Positions 9,181-18,533 of a DNA stretch of 64,000 nucleotides are shown here, in pieces; the first letter of the stretch is position 1, and every line of letters starts with the position of its first letter. Origin of the DNA: RGIG5612 sp963589005 (GTDB lineage Bacteria; Bacillota; Clostridia; Lachnospirales; Lachnospiraceae); assembly GCA_963589005.1 (NCBI GenBank), contig CAVAJR010000010.1, positions 3,925 to 67,924 on the forward strand, given 5' to 3'. A program made the position numbers and the translations under genes. The notes under the pieces were generated by a model. The model searched no databases. It was not told the DNA's origin and saw only the letters and a program-made list of their open reading frames with translations.

Positions 9181-9920
9181 AAACAACAGCGATAATTTTA
9201 TCAGGCGGCAGGGGAACAAGATTTTGCTCTGCAGTACCGAAGCAATATATAGATGTTTGCGGCAGGCCTGTGCTGGCATATACACTGTCAGCATTTCAAG
9301 CAAGCTTAGTTGACGAGATCGTGATAGTTGCGGCAGCAGAATATATGGATTTGTGCAGGCAAATAGCCGCGGATTACAGCATATCCAAGCTGACAGCTGT
9401 TGCAGAGGGCGGAAAAGAAAGATACGATTCTGTACTTAACGGGCTCAGATGTGTAATAAATGCAGACAAGAGGACAGATTCGGTCGATAAATCGGCTGAA
9501 GTTGTACTGATACATGACGGAGCAAGACCTTTTATCAGCTCGACAGCAATTAATGAGATAATAAAGACAACGTCAGAAGAAGGAGCCTGCATAGCAGCTG
9601 CGCATTGTACAGATACTATTAAGGTTGCAGATGAACATGACTTAATTGTATCTACAACTAACAGACAGTTAACATGGGCGGCACAGACGCCGCAGGCCTT
9701 TTATCTGGATGACATCTATAATGCATATGAACAGCTGATAGGCAATGAAAATATGCAGAAATCCGGTATTAATATTACTGATGACGCAATGGTATATCAG
9801 CTGGCATATCCACAGCGAAAAGTAAAATTATATGATGCCGGCAAGGACAATTTTAAGATCACAAGTCCGTCCGATATAATACTTGCTGAGATGCTCCTGA
9901 AAAGTGCAGCCGACCACTGA
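9177..9920 (+). CDS. ispD: 2-C-methyl-D-erythritol 4-phosphate cytidylyltransferase
   Basis: IspD makes CDP-methylerythritol in the non-mevalonate isoprenoid pathway. The 247-aa protein has the nucleotidyltransferase loop ILSGGRGTRFCSAVPKQYIDVCGRPVLAYTL at the N-terminus, HDGARPF near residue 117 and a late WAAQTPQAF motif. YPQRKVKLYDAGKDNFKITSPSDIILAE is the usual C-terminal signature. It overlaps tsaD by 4 bases, so it is coupled to the tRNA-modification block. This pathway is what anaerobic Clostridia use in place of mevalonate. Confidence 0.94.
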   Translation: MKTTAIILSGGRGTRFCSAVPKQYIDVCGRPVLAYTLSAFQASLVDEIVIVAAAEYMDLCRQIAADYSISKLTAVAEGGKERYDSVLNGLRCVINADKRTDSVDKSAEVVLIHDGARPFISSTAINEIIKTTSEEGACIAAAHCTDTIKVADEHDLIVSTTNRQLTWAAQTPQAFYLDDIYNAYEQLIGNENMQKSGINITDDAMVYQLAYPQRKVKLYDAGKDNFKITSPSDIILAEMLLKSAADH

Positions 9921-9935
9921 TTGTAATAAAAAGAA

Positions 9936-9997
9936 GAGATTTTTGAAAACATACTTAAAAATCTCGGAATACGAAAAATGATTTTCAGATGAAAATC
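9936..9997. repeat. Two inverted repeats downstream of ispD
   Basis: GAGATTTTT (9936-9944) pairs with AAAAATCTC (9957-9965). The 18-bp palindrome GATTTTCAGATGAAAATC spans 9980-9997. Neither is followed by a clear T-run on the + strand, so they could be weak terminators, RNA-stabilising ends or protein sites. The rest of the 242-base gap to the tRNA holds the tRNA promoter. Confidence 0.45.
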
Positions 9998-10094
9998 GCT
10001 ACTGAAAAAACAGCCTGAGTTACAGTTAAGCCATGGAACTGACGCAGCCTGAACATAGCTTGCAAAAAAATAAGAGCAAAATTCAAAAAACAAG

Positions 10095-10124
10095 TTGACA
10101 AAAGCCTGGAGCTAGTGATAAAAT
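10095..10124 (+). promoter_or_regulatory. Sigma-A promoter of tRNA-Ser
   Basis: TTGACA (10095-10100), an 18-bp spacer and TAAAAT (10119-10124) lie about 30 bases before the predicted transcript start region and 38 bases before the mature tRNA. Confidence 0.7.
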
Positions 10125-10162
10125 CACACTCGCCGTGCTGATAACGGCTGACAACAAAATAT

Positions 10163-10248
10163 GGAGAGGTATCGAAGTGGTCATAACGAGGCGGTCTTGA
10201 AAACCGTTTGTCCGCAAGGGCGCGTGGGTTCGAATCCCACCCTCTCCG
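10163..10248 (+). tRNA. tRNA-Ser (anticodon UGA)
   Basis: A class II tRNA of 86 nt. The acceptor stem GGAGAGG (10163-10169) pairs with CCTCTCC (10241-10247), and the discriminator base is G. The anticodon stem GCGGT/ACCGT encloses loop CTTGAAA, with TGA at 10198-10200. A long variable arm (GTCC-GCAA-GGGC) and a T-arm with GGGTTCGAATCCC identify serine. CCA is not encoded. Confidence 0.96.
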
Positions 10249-10260
10249 CTTTGACAAAAC

Positions 10261-10287
10261 AAAGGAGTTCCGATTGGAACTCCTTTT
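10261..10287 (+). terminator. Terminator after tRNA-Ser
   Basis: An 11-bp perfect stem AAAGGAGTTCC / GGAACTCCTTT with loop GATT, followed by T, lies 12 bases after the tRNA end. Confidence 0.75.
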
Positions 10288-10322
10288 GTGCAGTAAGGGA
10301 AGAATGAAATGGAGAAGCAGGA

Positions 10323-10916
10323 ATGTATTTCATACTTGAAATATTAGGAACTATTGCATTTGCAATATCAGGGGCAATGGTTGGAATAGAGAAGAAGATG
10401 GATATCCTGGGAGTCGTTGTCCTTGGAATAACGACAGCCGTAGGCGGCGGCATTATAAGAGATATTATTATTGGTGAGATTCCTCCTGCTGCATTTCAAA
10501 AACCTGTATACGTGGTAGTTGCCATAGTGGTGTCGATAGCAGTTTTTGTTCCGGCTGTAAATAAGAGAATTGATATAAACCATCCGATCTTAATAGTAAT
10601 TGATGCCATAGGACTGGGTGTTTTTACGGCATTAGGAGTAAGGGCAGGACTACCTTATAATACCTTCCTGCAGGTATTTCTGGGAACCGTCACAGGCGTT
10701 GGCGGCGGTGTTCTGAGGGATATGTTTGCCACAGAGAAGCCTATGATATTTGTAAAACATTTCTATGCATGTGCCAGCATTATCGGTGCAGTAGTATGTG
10801 CAATTTTGTTCAGATATGATGAAAATGCTGCCATGACTGCAGGCGTAATAGTAGTATTCATTCTCAGAATCCTTGCAGCCAGATTCAAGTGGCATCTTCC
10901 CAAGGCAAATAGATAG
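10323..10916 (+). CDS. TRIC/UPF0126-family membrane protein (putative cation channel)
   Basis: A 197-aa polytopic membrane protein with about six to seven hydrophobic segments and an internal duplication. The motif G(V/T)GGG(I/V)(I/L)RD occurs in AVGGGIIRDIIIGEIPP (about residue 41) and again in GVGGGVLRDMFATEKP (about residue 126). This is the signature of the UPF0126 family, whose members are trimeric intracellular cation-like channels. The transported ion here is unknown. It stands alone between the tRNA terminator and the yitT-like gene. GGAG lies shortly before the ATG. Confidence 0.85.
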   Translation: MYFILEILGTIAFAISGAMVGIEKKMDILGVVVLGITTAVGGGIIRDIIIGEIPPAAFQKPVYVVVAIVVSIAVFVPAVNKRIDINHPILIVIDAIGLGVFTALGVRAGLPYNTFLQVFLGTVTGVGGGVLRDMFATEKPMIFVKHFYACASIIGAVVCAILFRYDENAAMTAGVIVVFILRILAARFKWHLPKANR

Positions 10917-11026
10917 CCGGAGGTTTGCACATCTTCGGTGCTTACGCATTTAATAAAAATTGATTTGCGGCTGTATTAAGAATACGCAGAGGCAGATCAG
11001 ATCATACATCAGGAGGCGAGATCAAA

Positions 11027-11863
11027 TTGCAAAAACATTTCAAAACATTATTTTCTTATCTGGCAATTGTTGCAGGAGCGCTGCTTGCAAGCTTCTCCGT
11101 TGCATGCATTTTGCTTCCGAATGATGCAATTGATTACGGTACGGCAGGTATAGGCATTATAATTAACAAGGTTACAGGACTTCAGCTGTCCTTATGCGTA
11201 TTTTTTGTTTTTATTCCTTTTCTTATAGCGGGGGTAATCTTTCTGGGCAAGCATTTTCTTGCCAAAACTGCAGTTGGATTTATTGTATATACACTCGGAT
11301 TGACCTTGTTTGAGAGAATCCATATTGAACTTAACATGGAACATTTTCTGGCAGCAGCCTTTGGAGGAGCCGCATTGGGTGTTGGACTCTCACTGATCCT
11401 TAGAAACGGCGGCTGTATAGACGGTTCTGAGATTGTAGCCAATATCATTGTAAACAGAATCTATGCCAAGACAGGCAAGGATTACAGTATTTCCGGATTC
11501 CTGCTGGGATTTAATATCTGCGTATACATCGCAGCCTATATTCTGATTGATGAAAATTCTGCGTTGCTGAGTATCCTGGTATATGTGATCGCAACGGCTG
11601 TAATTAATCACTTTACGGATCATTTCGAGGCCATCAAACAGGTTACTATCATTACAAAAGACCCGAATGAGATCATCAGGGAAATCAGAGAGGATCTGCA
11701 CAAAACCTGCACAATCATACAATCGGCAGGAGTGATTGACGGCGAGAATAAGACCATTATATGCTATGTCAATTATTTCGAGCTTCAGCAGGTGAAGCAT
11801 ATAATATCTAAGAACAAGGGAACCTTCAGTACGGTATCTACGATAGAGGAGATACTGAGATAG
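11027..11863 (+). CDS. YitT family membrane protein (DUF161 + DUF2179)
   Basis: A 278-aa protein with about five transmembrane segments in the first 190 residues, including RNGGCIDGSEIVANII, which is typical of the YitT/DUF161 domain. A cytoplasmic DUF2179 domain follows at the end (TIITKDPNEIIREIREDLHKTCTIIQSAG). Function is not established. The chosen start is TTG at 11027 because AGGAGGCGAG ends only a few bases before it and no upstream in-frame ATG is suitable. The last 26 bases overlap the 3' end of malQ on the other strand, so the two genes converge with no spacer for a terminator. Confidence 0.85.
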   Translation: MQKHFKTLFSYLAIVAGALLASFSVACILLPNDAIDYGTAGIGIIINKVTGLQLSLCVFFVFIPFLIAGVIFLGKHFLAKTAVGFIVYTLGLTLFERIHIELNMEHFLAAAFGGAALGVGLSLILRNGGCIDGSEIVANIIVNRIYAKTGKDYSISGFLLGFNICVYIAAYILIDENSALLSILVYVIATAVINHFTDHFEAIKQVTIITKDPNEIIREIREDLHKTCTIIQSAGVIDGENKTIICYVNYFELQQVKHIISKNKGTFSTVSTIEEILR

Positions 11864-13355
11864 GGGCTTTGGACTTAGGATAACGGCCATACATTTTTGT
11901 TATATGAAGTATCTTCTCAGACAATTCATCAGTCAGCTCCCAGGGAAGCAATCTCCAGGTCCAGTTATTGCCTGTGGTACTAGGTACATTCATACGATGC
12001 CCCTTGCCAAGACCCAGGTAATCTTGCATTTGCACAATAAACAGGTTGGCAACAGAACTCTGACCTGCCCGTATAACAGCCCAGAGAAAGTCAGACTTTC
12101 TCTTGATGCCCAGATAGTCTAGTGCAAATGCTATATCCTTCCTGGATGCATCCTCAAGCCACTCCAGAAGGGCAGCATTGTCATGAGTTCCGGTATAACA
12201 GATGCAATGCTTGTCATATGAATGCGGAAGATAATCACTTTCTTCTTCTGAATCAAATGCAAATTCCAGAACCTTCATACCTGGCCAGCCTGAATCGGCA
12301 AGCAAGGTCTTAAGAGACGGAGTAGGCGTGCCTAGATCCTCTGCGATAAACGAGGTCTCGCTAAACCAGCCGGACAGGCGTCCGATCAGATCCATGCCGG
12401 GACCTTTCTTCCATTTGCCGAATTTGGCGGATGATTTGCCATAAGGCACAGCCCAATATTCGGAAAAACCGCGAAAATGATCGATTCGTATTACATCGAA
12501 TAATTCGCAGATGCCTCCGATTCGGCGGATCCACCATCCGTATCCGTCTTCTTTCATTTTGTCCCAGTTATATAAAGGATTGCCCCAGAGCTGGCCGTCT
12601 TTTGAAAAATAATCCGGTGGTACGCCTGCAACCTCCCTAGGAAGATATTGTTCGTCAAGGTCAAAATACTGCGGCTCGCTCCAAACATCTGCGCTGTCCA
12701 GAGCTACATAAATAGGTATGTCACCGATAATCTTAATCCCTAATGAGTGAACATAATCCTTGAGAGCGTTCCACTGCCTGAAAAACAAAAACTGAATATA
12801 TATGAATAATTCAATATCATCCTTAAGCAGCGCACGATATTGATTGAGGGCATTGCAATCTCTGAAACGAAGGTTCTGATCAGGCCAGTCAATCCATGAT
12901 TTCATACCAAAATAACGCTTGCATGCCATATAGAGAGCATAGTCATGAACCCAGGTGTTTTTGCTCTGAAACTCTGCAATATCAGCGATATCGCGTTCCC
13001 AGCCTTTTTCTTTCGCCTTAGTCAGAATCTTGAATCTTTCCTCGAACAATCTGCCGTAATCAACATGACGTGGGTCAGAACCAAAATCAATGTTTTCCAC
13101 ATCTTTTCGGCATATAAGATTATCCTCAATAAGCATATCTAAATCAATAAAATAAGGATTTCCGGCAAATGAAGAGAAACTCTGATAAGGCGAGTCGCCG
13201 TAGCTCGTAGGACCCAGCGGAAGCATTTGCCAGTATCTCTGACCGGATTTATGCAGCCAGTCGGCAAATTCATAGGCAGCCCGTCCGAGGGTTCCTATGC
13301 CATATGAAGATGGCAATGATGATACAGACATTAAAATTCCGCTGGCACGTTCCAT
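11838..13355 (-). CDS. malQ: 4-alpha-glucanotransferase (amylomaltase)
   Basis: A GH77 disproportionating enzyme that transfers maltosyl or longer glucan segments between alpha-1,4-glucans, used in maltodextrin or glycogen metabolism. The 505-aa protein begins RASGILMSVSSLPSSYGIGTLG and has LPLGPTSYGDSPYQSFSSFAGNPYFIDL. The GH77 catalytic motifs are IRIDHFRGFSEYWAVP (nucleophile Asp), FIAEDLGTPTP (acid/base Glu) and YTGTHDN (stabilising Asp). It stands alone on the minus strand, divergent from pyc. AGGAG precedes its ATG. Confidence 0.95.
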   Translation of the reverse strand: MERASGILMSVSSLPSSYGIGTLGRAAYEFADWLHKSGQRYWQMLPLGPTSYGDSPYQSFSSFAGNPYFIDLDMLIEDNLICRKDVENIDFGSDPRHVDYGRLFEERFKILTKAKEKGWERDIADIAEFQSKNTWVHDYALYMACKRYFGMKSWIDWPDQNLRFRDCNALNQYRALLKDDIELFIYIQFLFFRQWNALKDYVHSLGIKIIGDIPIYVALDSADVWSEPQYFDLDEQYLPREVAGVPPDYFSKDGQLWGNPLYNWDKMKEDGYGWWIRRIGGICELFDVIRIDHFRGFSEYWAVPYGKSSAKFGKWKKGPGMDLIGRLSGWFSETSFIAEDLGTPTPSLKTLLADSGWPGMKVLEFAFDSEEESDYLPHSYDKHCICYTGTHDNAALLEWLEDASRKDIAFALDYLGIKRKSDFLWAVIRAGQSSVANLFIVQMQDYLGLGKGHRMNVPSTTGNNWTWRLLPWELTDELSEKILHITKMYGRYPKSKAPISVSPLS

Positions 13356-13392
13356 ACAATAAACTCCTCAATATATGAAAAATAAGTTTACA

Positions 13393-13443
13393 ACCCGACC
13401 GGGTCTCGTGTAGAATTCTAGCACAAACCGATTGGGAATAGAA
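13393..13443 (-). promoter_or_regulatory. Probable malQ promoter with adjacent palindrome
   Basis: On the minus strand, an extended -10 TGC-TAGAAT (13423 to 13415) has a weak -35 TTCTAT (13443 to 13438) 17 bp upstream. The palindrome ACCCGACCGGGT (13393-13404) lies just past the expected start site, an operator-like position. The regulator is not visible. Confidence 0.45.
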
Positions 13444-13585
13444 CTTGAATCAGTAATAAGCATCTATAAAAAAAAATAAACTAATTAGAATAAATTTCCA
13501 AAAAAGCATGAAAATACATGTTTAAACTCAGCATAATAAACAAAAAAATGCAAAAAAGAATTACTAATTGGTCAAGTGTATTTTA

Positions 13586-13614
13586 TTTAAAAATATGGCT
13601 TGTGGTGCTAGAAT
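13586..13614 (+). promoter_or_regulatory. Probable pyc promoter
   Basis: TTTAAA (13586-13591), 17 bp, then extended -10 TGC-TAGAAT (TAGAAT 13609-13614). The predicted leader is short (about 30 nt) and contains AAAGGAGG. Confidence 0.5.
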
Positions 13615-13653
13615 TTATAAATTGATGAGGGTAACAACAAAAGGAGGAAATCA

Positions 13654-16600
13654 ATGGAAATTAAGAAGATCAAGAAAGTTCTTGTTGCGAACCGTGGAGA
13701 GATAGCTACACGTGTAATCAGAGCATGTTTTGACCTCGGAATCAGCACAGTTGCTATATATTCGAAGGAAGACATATACAGCGAACACAGAATTAAAGCT
13801 GATGAGGCATATATGATAGGCGAGAACTTAAGCCCTCTGGGTGCATATCTTGCAATAGACGAGATTGTAGATCTTGCTAAAAGAAAAAATGTTGATGCAA
13901 TTCACCCAGGCTATGGTTTCTTAAGCGAGAATGCGGATTTTGCCAAGGCATGTGAGAAGGCAGGAATTAAATTTATCGGACCTGACTCAACTGTATTGGG
14001 ACAGATGGGAGATAAATTATCTGCCAAGGAGATGGCCTTAAAGTGCAATGTTCCGACTATTCCGGGCAGCACAGAGCCGCTTAAGGATGGCAAGGAAGCG
14101 CTCGCTAAGGCTATTGAATACGGATTTCCGATTATCCTGAAGGCAGCTTCCGGCGGCGGCGGACGTGGTATGAGAGCATGCTTCACTCCGGAGGAGGTTG
14201 AGCCTGCATATGAGCTTGTAAGATCAGAGGCTAAGAAAGCATTTGGCAATGATGATATATTCATTGAAAAATTCCTTGTTAAGCCGAAGCATATCGAGGT
14301 ACAGATCCTGGCAGATGAAAGCGGCAATGTAGTTCATCTTTACGAACGTGATTGCTCTTTGCAGAGAAGATATCAGAAGGTAGTAGAGTATACGCCGGCA
14401 TGGTCATTGCCGATAAATGTAAGGGAAGCGATCTGTGCGGATGCAGTTAAGATTGCCAAGGAAGTCGGATATACAAATGCAGGTACCGTTGAATTCCTGG
14501 TAGATCAGAGCAGCGGCAAGCATTATTTCATAGAAATGAATCCTAGAATCCAGGTTGAGCATACTGTTACAGAAATGGTAACAGGTATAGACCTTGTACG
14601 TGCACAGATTCTTGTTGCAGCAGGATATCCGCTGTCGCATCCGATGATCGGCATTAATTCTCAGGCTGATGTTAAGACCAGGGGATATGCGATCCAGTGC
14701 CGTATTACAACTGAGGATCCGGCCAATAATTTCGCACCTGATACAGGTAAGATTACAGCTTACAGATCCTGCGGCGGCAACGGAATCAGACTTGACGGTG
14801 CCAATACATATGTAGGATCTGAGATTACGCCATACTATGACAGCCTTCTTGTTAAGGTTACATGCTTTGATTCAACATTTGAAGGAACAGCCAGAAAGGC
14901 TCTTCGTGCTCTTAGAGAGACTACTATTCGCGGCGTTAAGACAAATGTCGGATTTATCAGCAATATCCTCAGAAATGAAACATTCTTAAAGGGAATGTGT
15001 TATACGAAATTTATAGATGACACACCTGAGTTGTTCAATTTGCCTGACAGCAAGGACAGAGCAACTAAGATGCTTAAGTATATCGGAAATATCTGTGTAA
15101 ATGATCCGATGGCAGGATATAAACTGTTCGATACGCCTAGGTTCGTTAAGACATCAGGTCAGCCGCCTAAGCCGGGCTTCAAGCAGATGCTTGATGAGAA
15201 GGGACCTAAGGCAGTAAGCGACTATGTACTTAATGAGAAGAAACTTCTTATTACCGATACAACAATGCGTGATGCGCAGCAGAGTCTTCTTGCTACAAGA
15301 CTTCGTACCCGTGATATGGTTAAGGGTGCAGATGCTATGGCGGAGATCCTAGCAGACTGCTTCTCATTTGAAATGTGGGGCGGCGCAACATTTGACACAG
15401 CTTACAGGTTCCTGCATGAATCACCATGGGAGAGACTGGATATGCTTCGTGAGAAGATCCCTAATGTCTTATTCCAGATGCTCTTAAGAGGATCAAACCT
15501 GCTGGGATATTCAAGCTATCCTGATAATGAAGTAAGAAAATTCGTTGAGCAGGCAGCTAAGGGCGGCATCGATGTATTCCGAGTATTCGATTCACTTAAC
15601 TGGATACCTAATATGGAAGTTGCAATGGATGAGGTTCTGAAGCAGAATAAGATCCTTGAAGCAACGATGTGCTACACAGGCGATATCATGGACCCAAGGC
15701 GTGACAAATATACACTCGAATACTATGTCAAGATGGCCAAGGAATTAGAAAAGCGCGGCGCACATATGCTGGCGATTAAGGATATGTCAGGTCTGCTGAA
15801 ACCATATGCAGCTGCCAAGTTAGTTAAGACACTGAAGCAGGAGGTGGGCATTCCTATTCACCTGCATACACATGATACTTCGGGCAATCAGGTTGCTGCA
15901 TGCATTCTGGCAGCAGAAGCAGGTGTTGATGTTGTGGACCTTGCTATATCATCAATGTCAAGTCTTACAAGCCAGCCATCTATGAACTCTGTATGCTCAG
16001 CACTTAAGGGCTCAGACAGAGATACCGGCATGGACATGAGACAGTTAGAAGCATTGTCTGAATACTGGGAAGACATAAGAGGAAGATATGATTCATTTGA
16101 ATCAGACCTTAAGACACCGCTTACAGATATCTACAGATATGAGATCCCTGGCGGACAGTATACTAACCTGCGTCCACAGGTACAGAGTCTGGGACTGGGA
16201 CACAGATTTAATGAAGTAAGAGAAATGTTCGTAACCGTTAACCAGATGCTCGGTGATATCGTTAAGGTTACGCCTTCATCTAAGATGGTAGGAGATCTTG
16301 CCATATTCATGGTTCAGAATGATCTTACTGCAGAAAATATTGTTGAAAAGGGCGAGGCATTGGCCTTCCCTGACAGCGTAGTAAGCTACTTCAAGGGAAT
16401 GATGGGACAGCCTGCATGGGGATTTCCTAAGGACCTTCAGAAGGTAGTACTTAAGGGTGAAGAGCCTATTACCTGCAGACCGGGCGACCTGCTTGAACCA
16501 ATTGATTTCGATGCGGTAAAGGACAGAATCAAGGAGTTCAAGAAGGATGAAGAGATTACTGACAGAGATCTTGTAAGCTGGGTAATGTTCCCTAAGGTTG

Positions 16601-17088
16601 TAGAAGACTTCTACAAGAAACGTAAGGAATACGGATATATTACAAGATTGGGAAGCCATGTATTCTTCCATGGTCTTGCAGAAGGTGAGACTAACAAGGT
16701 TAATATTGAGGATGGCAAGACTCTCGTTATCAAATATCTGGGCAAGGGTGATCTTCACGAAGACGGCACCAGAACAGTACATTTTGAACTTAACGGCTCA
16801 CTCAGGTATGTAGATGTAGTTGATAATACTGCTTCTAAGAGTGTAGTTACGGTTCCGATGGCAGATCCATCTGATAAGAGCCAGGTAGGTGCATCAATTC
16901 CAGGTGCAGTTTCTAAGATCCTTGTTAAGGCAGGAGATAAGGTTGAGGAAAATCAGGCACTGGCAGTAGTAGAAGCTATGAAGATGGAAACCAGCATAAC
17001 AGCTCGTATGTCCGGTGTGATCGAGGAAGTTCTTATTTCTGAAAATGACACAGTTAAGGCTGGTCAGCTTCTTATGAAGATAAAATAA
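13654..17088 (+). CDS. pyc: Pyruvate carboxylase
   Basis: A biotin enzyme that carboxylates pyruvate to oxaloacetate for anaplerosis. All domains are on one 1144-aa chain. The N-terminal biotin carboxylase has VLVANRGEIATRVIRACFD and the ATP-grasp loop KAASGGGGRGMRA near residue 168. The central carboxyltransferase has DTTMRDAQQSLLATRLRT (about residue 535) and HLHTHDTSGN, which carries metal-ligand histidines. The C-terminal biotinyl domain has VEAMKMETS, with the biotin-accepting Lys near residue 1109. The AAAGGAGG site fits the ATG. It is monocistronic, followed by a strong hairpin. Confidence 0.97.
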   Translation: MEIKKIKKVLVANRGEIATRVIRACFDLGISTVAIYSKEDIYSEHRIKADEAYMIGENLSPLGAYLAIDEIVDLAKRKNVDAIHPGYGFLSENADFAKACEKAGIKFIGPDSTVLGQMGDKLSAKEMALKCNVPTIPGSTEPLKDGKEALAKAIEYGFPIILKAASGGGGRGMRACFTPEEVEPAYELVRSEAKKAFGNDDIFIEKFLVKPKHIEVQILADESGNVVHLYERDCSLQRRYQKVVEYTPAWSLPINVREAICADAVKIAKEVGYTNAGTVEFLVDQSSGKHYFIEMNPRIQVEHTVTEMVTGIDLVRAQILVAAGYPLSHPMIGINSQADVKTRGYAIQCRITTEDPANNFAPDTGKITAYRSCGGNGIRLDGANTYVGSEITPYYDSLLVKVTCFDSTFEGTARKALRALRETTIRGVKTNVGFISNILRNETFLKGMCYTKFIDDTPELFNLPDSKDRATKMLKYIGNICVNDPMAGYKLFDTPRFVKTSGQPPKPGFKQMLDEKGPKAVSDYVLNEKKLLITDTTMRDAQQSLLATRLRTRDMVKGADAMAEILADCFSFEMWGGATFDTAYRFLHESPWERLDMLREKIPNVLFQMLLRGSNLLGYSSYPDNEVRKFVEQAAKGGIDVFRVFDSLNWIPNMEVAMDEVLKQNKILEATMCYTGDIMDPRRDKYTLEYYVKMAKELEKRGAHMLAIKDMSGLLKPYAAAKLVKTLKQEVGIPIHLHTHDTSGNQVAACILAAEAGVDVVDLAISSMSSLTSQPSMNSVCSALKGSDRDTGMDMRQLEALSEYWEDIRGRYDSFESDLKTPLTDIYRYEIPGGQYTNLRPQVQSLGLGHRFNEVREMFVTVNQMLGDIVKVTPSSKMVGDLAIFMVQNDLTAENIVEKGEALAFPDSVVSYFKGMMGQPAWGFPKDLQKVVLKGEEPITCRPGDLLEPIDFDAVKDRIKEFKKDEEITDRDLVSWVMFPKVVEDFYKKRKEYGYITRLGSHVFFHGLAEGETNKVNIEDGKTLVIKYLGKGDLHEDGTRTVHFELNGSLRYVDVVDNTASKSVVTVPMADPSDKSQVGASIPGAVSKILVKAGDKVEENQALAVVEAMKMETSITARMSGVIEEVLISENDTVKAGQLLMKIK

Positions 17089-17136
17089 TCAATTGATATT
17101 GCAAAATCACATAGCAGTAATATATAATGACTGACG

Positions 17137-17165
17137 CAGAGGGGATGATAGTCCCCTCTGTTTGG
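17137..17165 (+). terminator. Terminator-like hairpin after pyc
   Basis: A 9-bp perfect stem CAGAGGGGA / TCCCCTCTG with 6-nt loop, followed by TTTGG. The T-run is weak. The rest of the gap to 17303 shows nothing recognisable. Confidence 0.65.
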
Positions 17166-17303
17166 TGATGAAATTGCAGCCAAAAGGTTTCGCAAATGTA
17201 AGAAAACACAGCCATTTGGCAAGTGTCGTAATAAGAGAGAAGAGATTTATAAATTGCATTTGTTGCAGTTTGAAATAACAGGCAGCAAACGAGGAGGCAC
17301 ACA

Positions 17304-18461
17304 GTGAAAAAGTTAATAAGCACAATGTTGGTATCAATAATGACAATGGTTATGGCGGCATCAATGGCTATGGCTGGCGAAGACACTCAGCTGTCAGTCA
17401 CAACATCCAGGGTTGATAACAATCTGTCAGAAATACAGGTAGCTTCAGTTGACGAAAATGTTCAGGAAGAACAGACATCAGAGGCTATGGTCATTACGAA
17501 CCCGCTGACAGGTGAGGGCGAATATAGCGAGGAGGCGATTTCTGATAGACCGGTAGCTGTAATGATCAATAATCATCCTAATAGCTATCCTCAATACAAT
17601 ATCAGCCAGGCAGATGTTTTGTTCGAGGTTGTAGTTGAGCATGATCTTACAAGATTTCTGGCAATATTTGCTGATTATGCCAATGTGCCATACTTGGTTT
17701 CAGTAAGAAGCTACAGATATTATTTCCCAGCTATCTCCAATGGATTTGATGCGTTTTACATCCATTGGGGCGAGGATACAACTATGATGGACTATTATTA
17801 TAGCCTGAATTTGGATTCCTATGATGGTCTAAACAATACATACCTGTTCGGACGTGACCAAGGGAGACTGGAGGCAGGTTATGATCTTGAGCATACATCT
17901 TGTTTCTACGGATATCTTCTGCCGGATCAGCTTGCGTCAGATAGCAAGAGAACCACACTTAAGGACGAGTATCTGGGAGAAGCATTCAATTTTGTTCCAT
18001 ATGGAACAGTAAGAGTACCTGAAGAGGCGATTACTAATTTTGCAAATATTGAGTATGGTCAGCAGTCAACTCAGTTTACTTATAATGAGTCGACCGGATT
18101 ATATGAAAAATTTGCCAATGACAACCCGCAGATAGACGGAATCAGCGGAGAACAGCTGGCATTTGAAAATGTTCTTATATTGTATACACAGATTTCTGAC
18201 AGAGAAGATGATCCGGAGGTTAATAGAAAGAATCTGTATGTGTTCGGCGGACTTGATAAGGATTATGCAGTGGGATATTATCTGACAGAAGGACACTCAG
18301 AGCAGATAAGATGGGCTAAGGCAGATGAAAATTCAAGGCTTAAGTTCTATGATATGGACGGAAATGAGATAACAATCAACAGAGGCAAGAGTTATATAAC
18401 ATATACATATCCTGATTCTGCAGAATTAAGTGATACAATACCGGAAGCTTATGTACAGTGA
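17304..18461 (+). CDS. DUF3048 (YerB-like) secreted protein
   Basis: A 385-aa exported protein of the YerB/DUF3048 family, whose function is unknown. The N-terminal 24 residues form a Sec signal peptide (KKLISTMLVSIMTMVMAASMAMAG) with no lipobox cysteine. The family motifs are RPVAVMINNHPNSYPQYNISQADVLFEVVVEHDLTRFLAIF (about residues 92-132) and VRSYRYYFPAI. YerB-like proteins of bacilli are often lipoproteins, and this one is not. The start is GTG at 17304 with GAGGAGG at 17291-17297. A hairpin separates it from the next gene. Confidence 0.85.
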   Translation: MKKLISTMLVSIMTMVMAASMAMAGEDTQLSVTTSRVDNNLSEIQVASVDENVQEEQTSEAMVITNPLTGEGEYSEEAISDRPVAVMINNHPNSYPQYNISQADVLFEVVVEHDLTRFLAIFADYANVPYLVSVRSYRYYFPAISNGFDAFYIHWGEDTTMMDYYYSLNLDSYDGLNNTYLFGRDQGRLEAGYDLEHTSCFYGYLLPDQLASDSKRTTLKDEYLGEAFNFVPYGTVRVPEEAITNFANIEYGQQSTQFTYNESTGLYEKFANDNPQIDGISGEQLAFENVLILYTQISDREDDPEVNRKNLYVFGGLDKDYAVGYYLTEGHSEQIRWAKADENSRLKFYDMDGNEITINRGKSYITYTYPDSAELSDTIPEAYVQ

Positions 18462-18480
18462 TATATGAAGTAATAAACCA

Positions 18481-18515
18481 TGTGCCCATGCTAGTTCGGT
18501 GTGGGCATAGTTTTG
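18481..18515 (+). terminator. Hairpin terminator after the DUF3048 gene
   Basis: TGCCCA (18483-18488) pairs with TGGGCA (18502-18507), followed by TAGTTTTG. Confidence 0.55.
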
Positions 18516-18533
18516 CCCTGAAGGAGGAATTGA

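Noticed and set aside
9980..9997. Palindrome after ispD as a minus-strand terminator
   Set aside because: The hairpin is followed by T-rich sequence on the minus strand, but no minus-strand gene runs into it.
10163..10248. tRNA-Ser as an attachment site for an integrated element
   Set aside because: No integrase, no duplicated tRNA 3' end and ordinary chromosomal genes on both sides. The accessory island begins 24 kb away.
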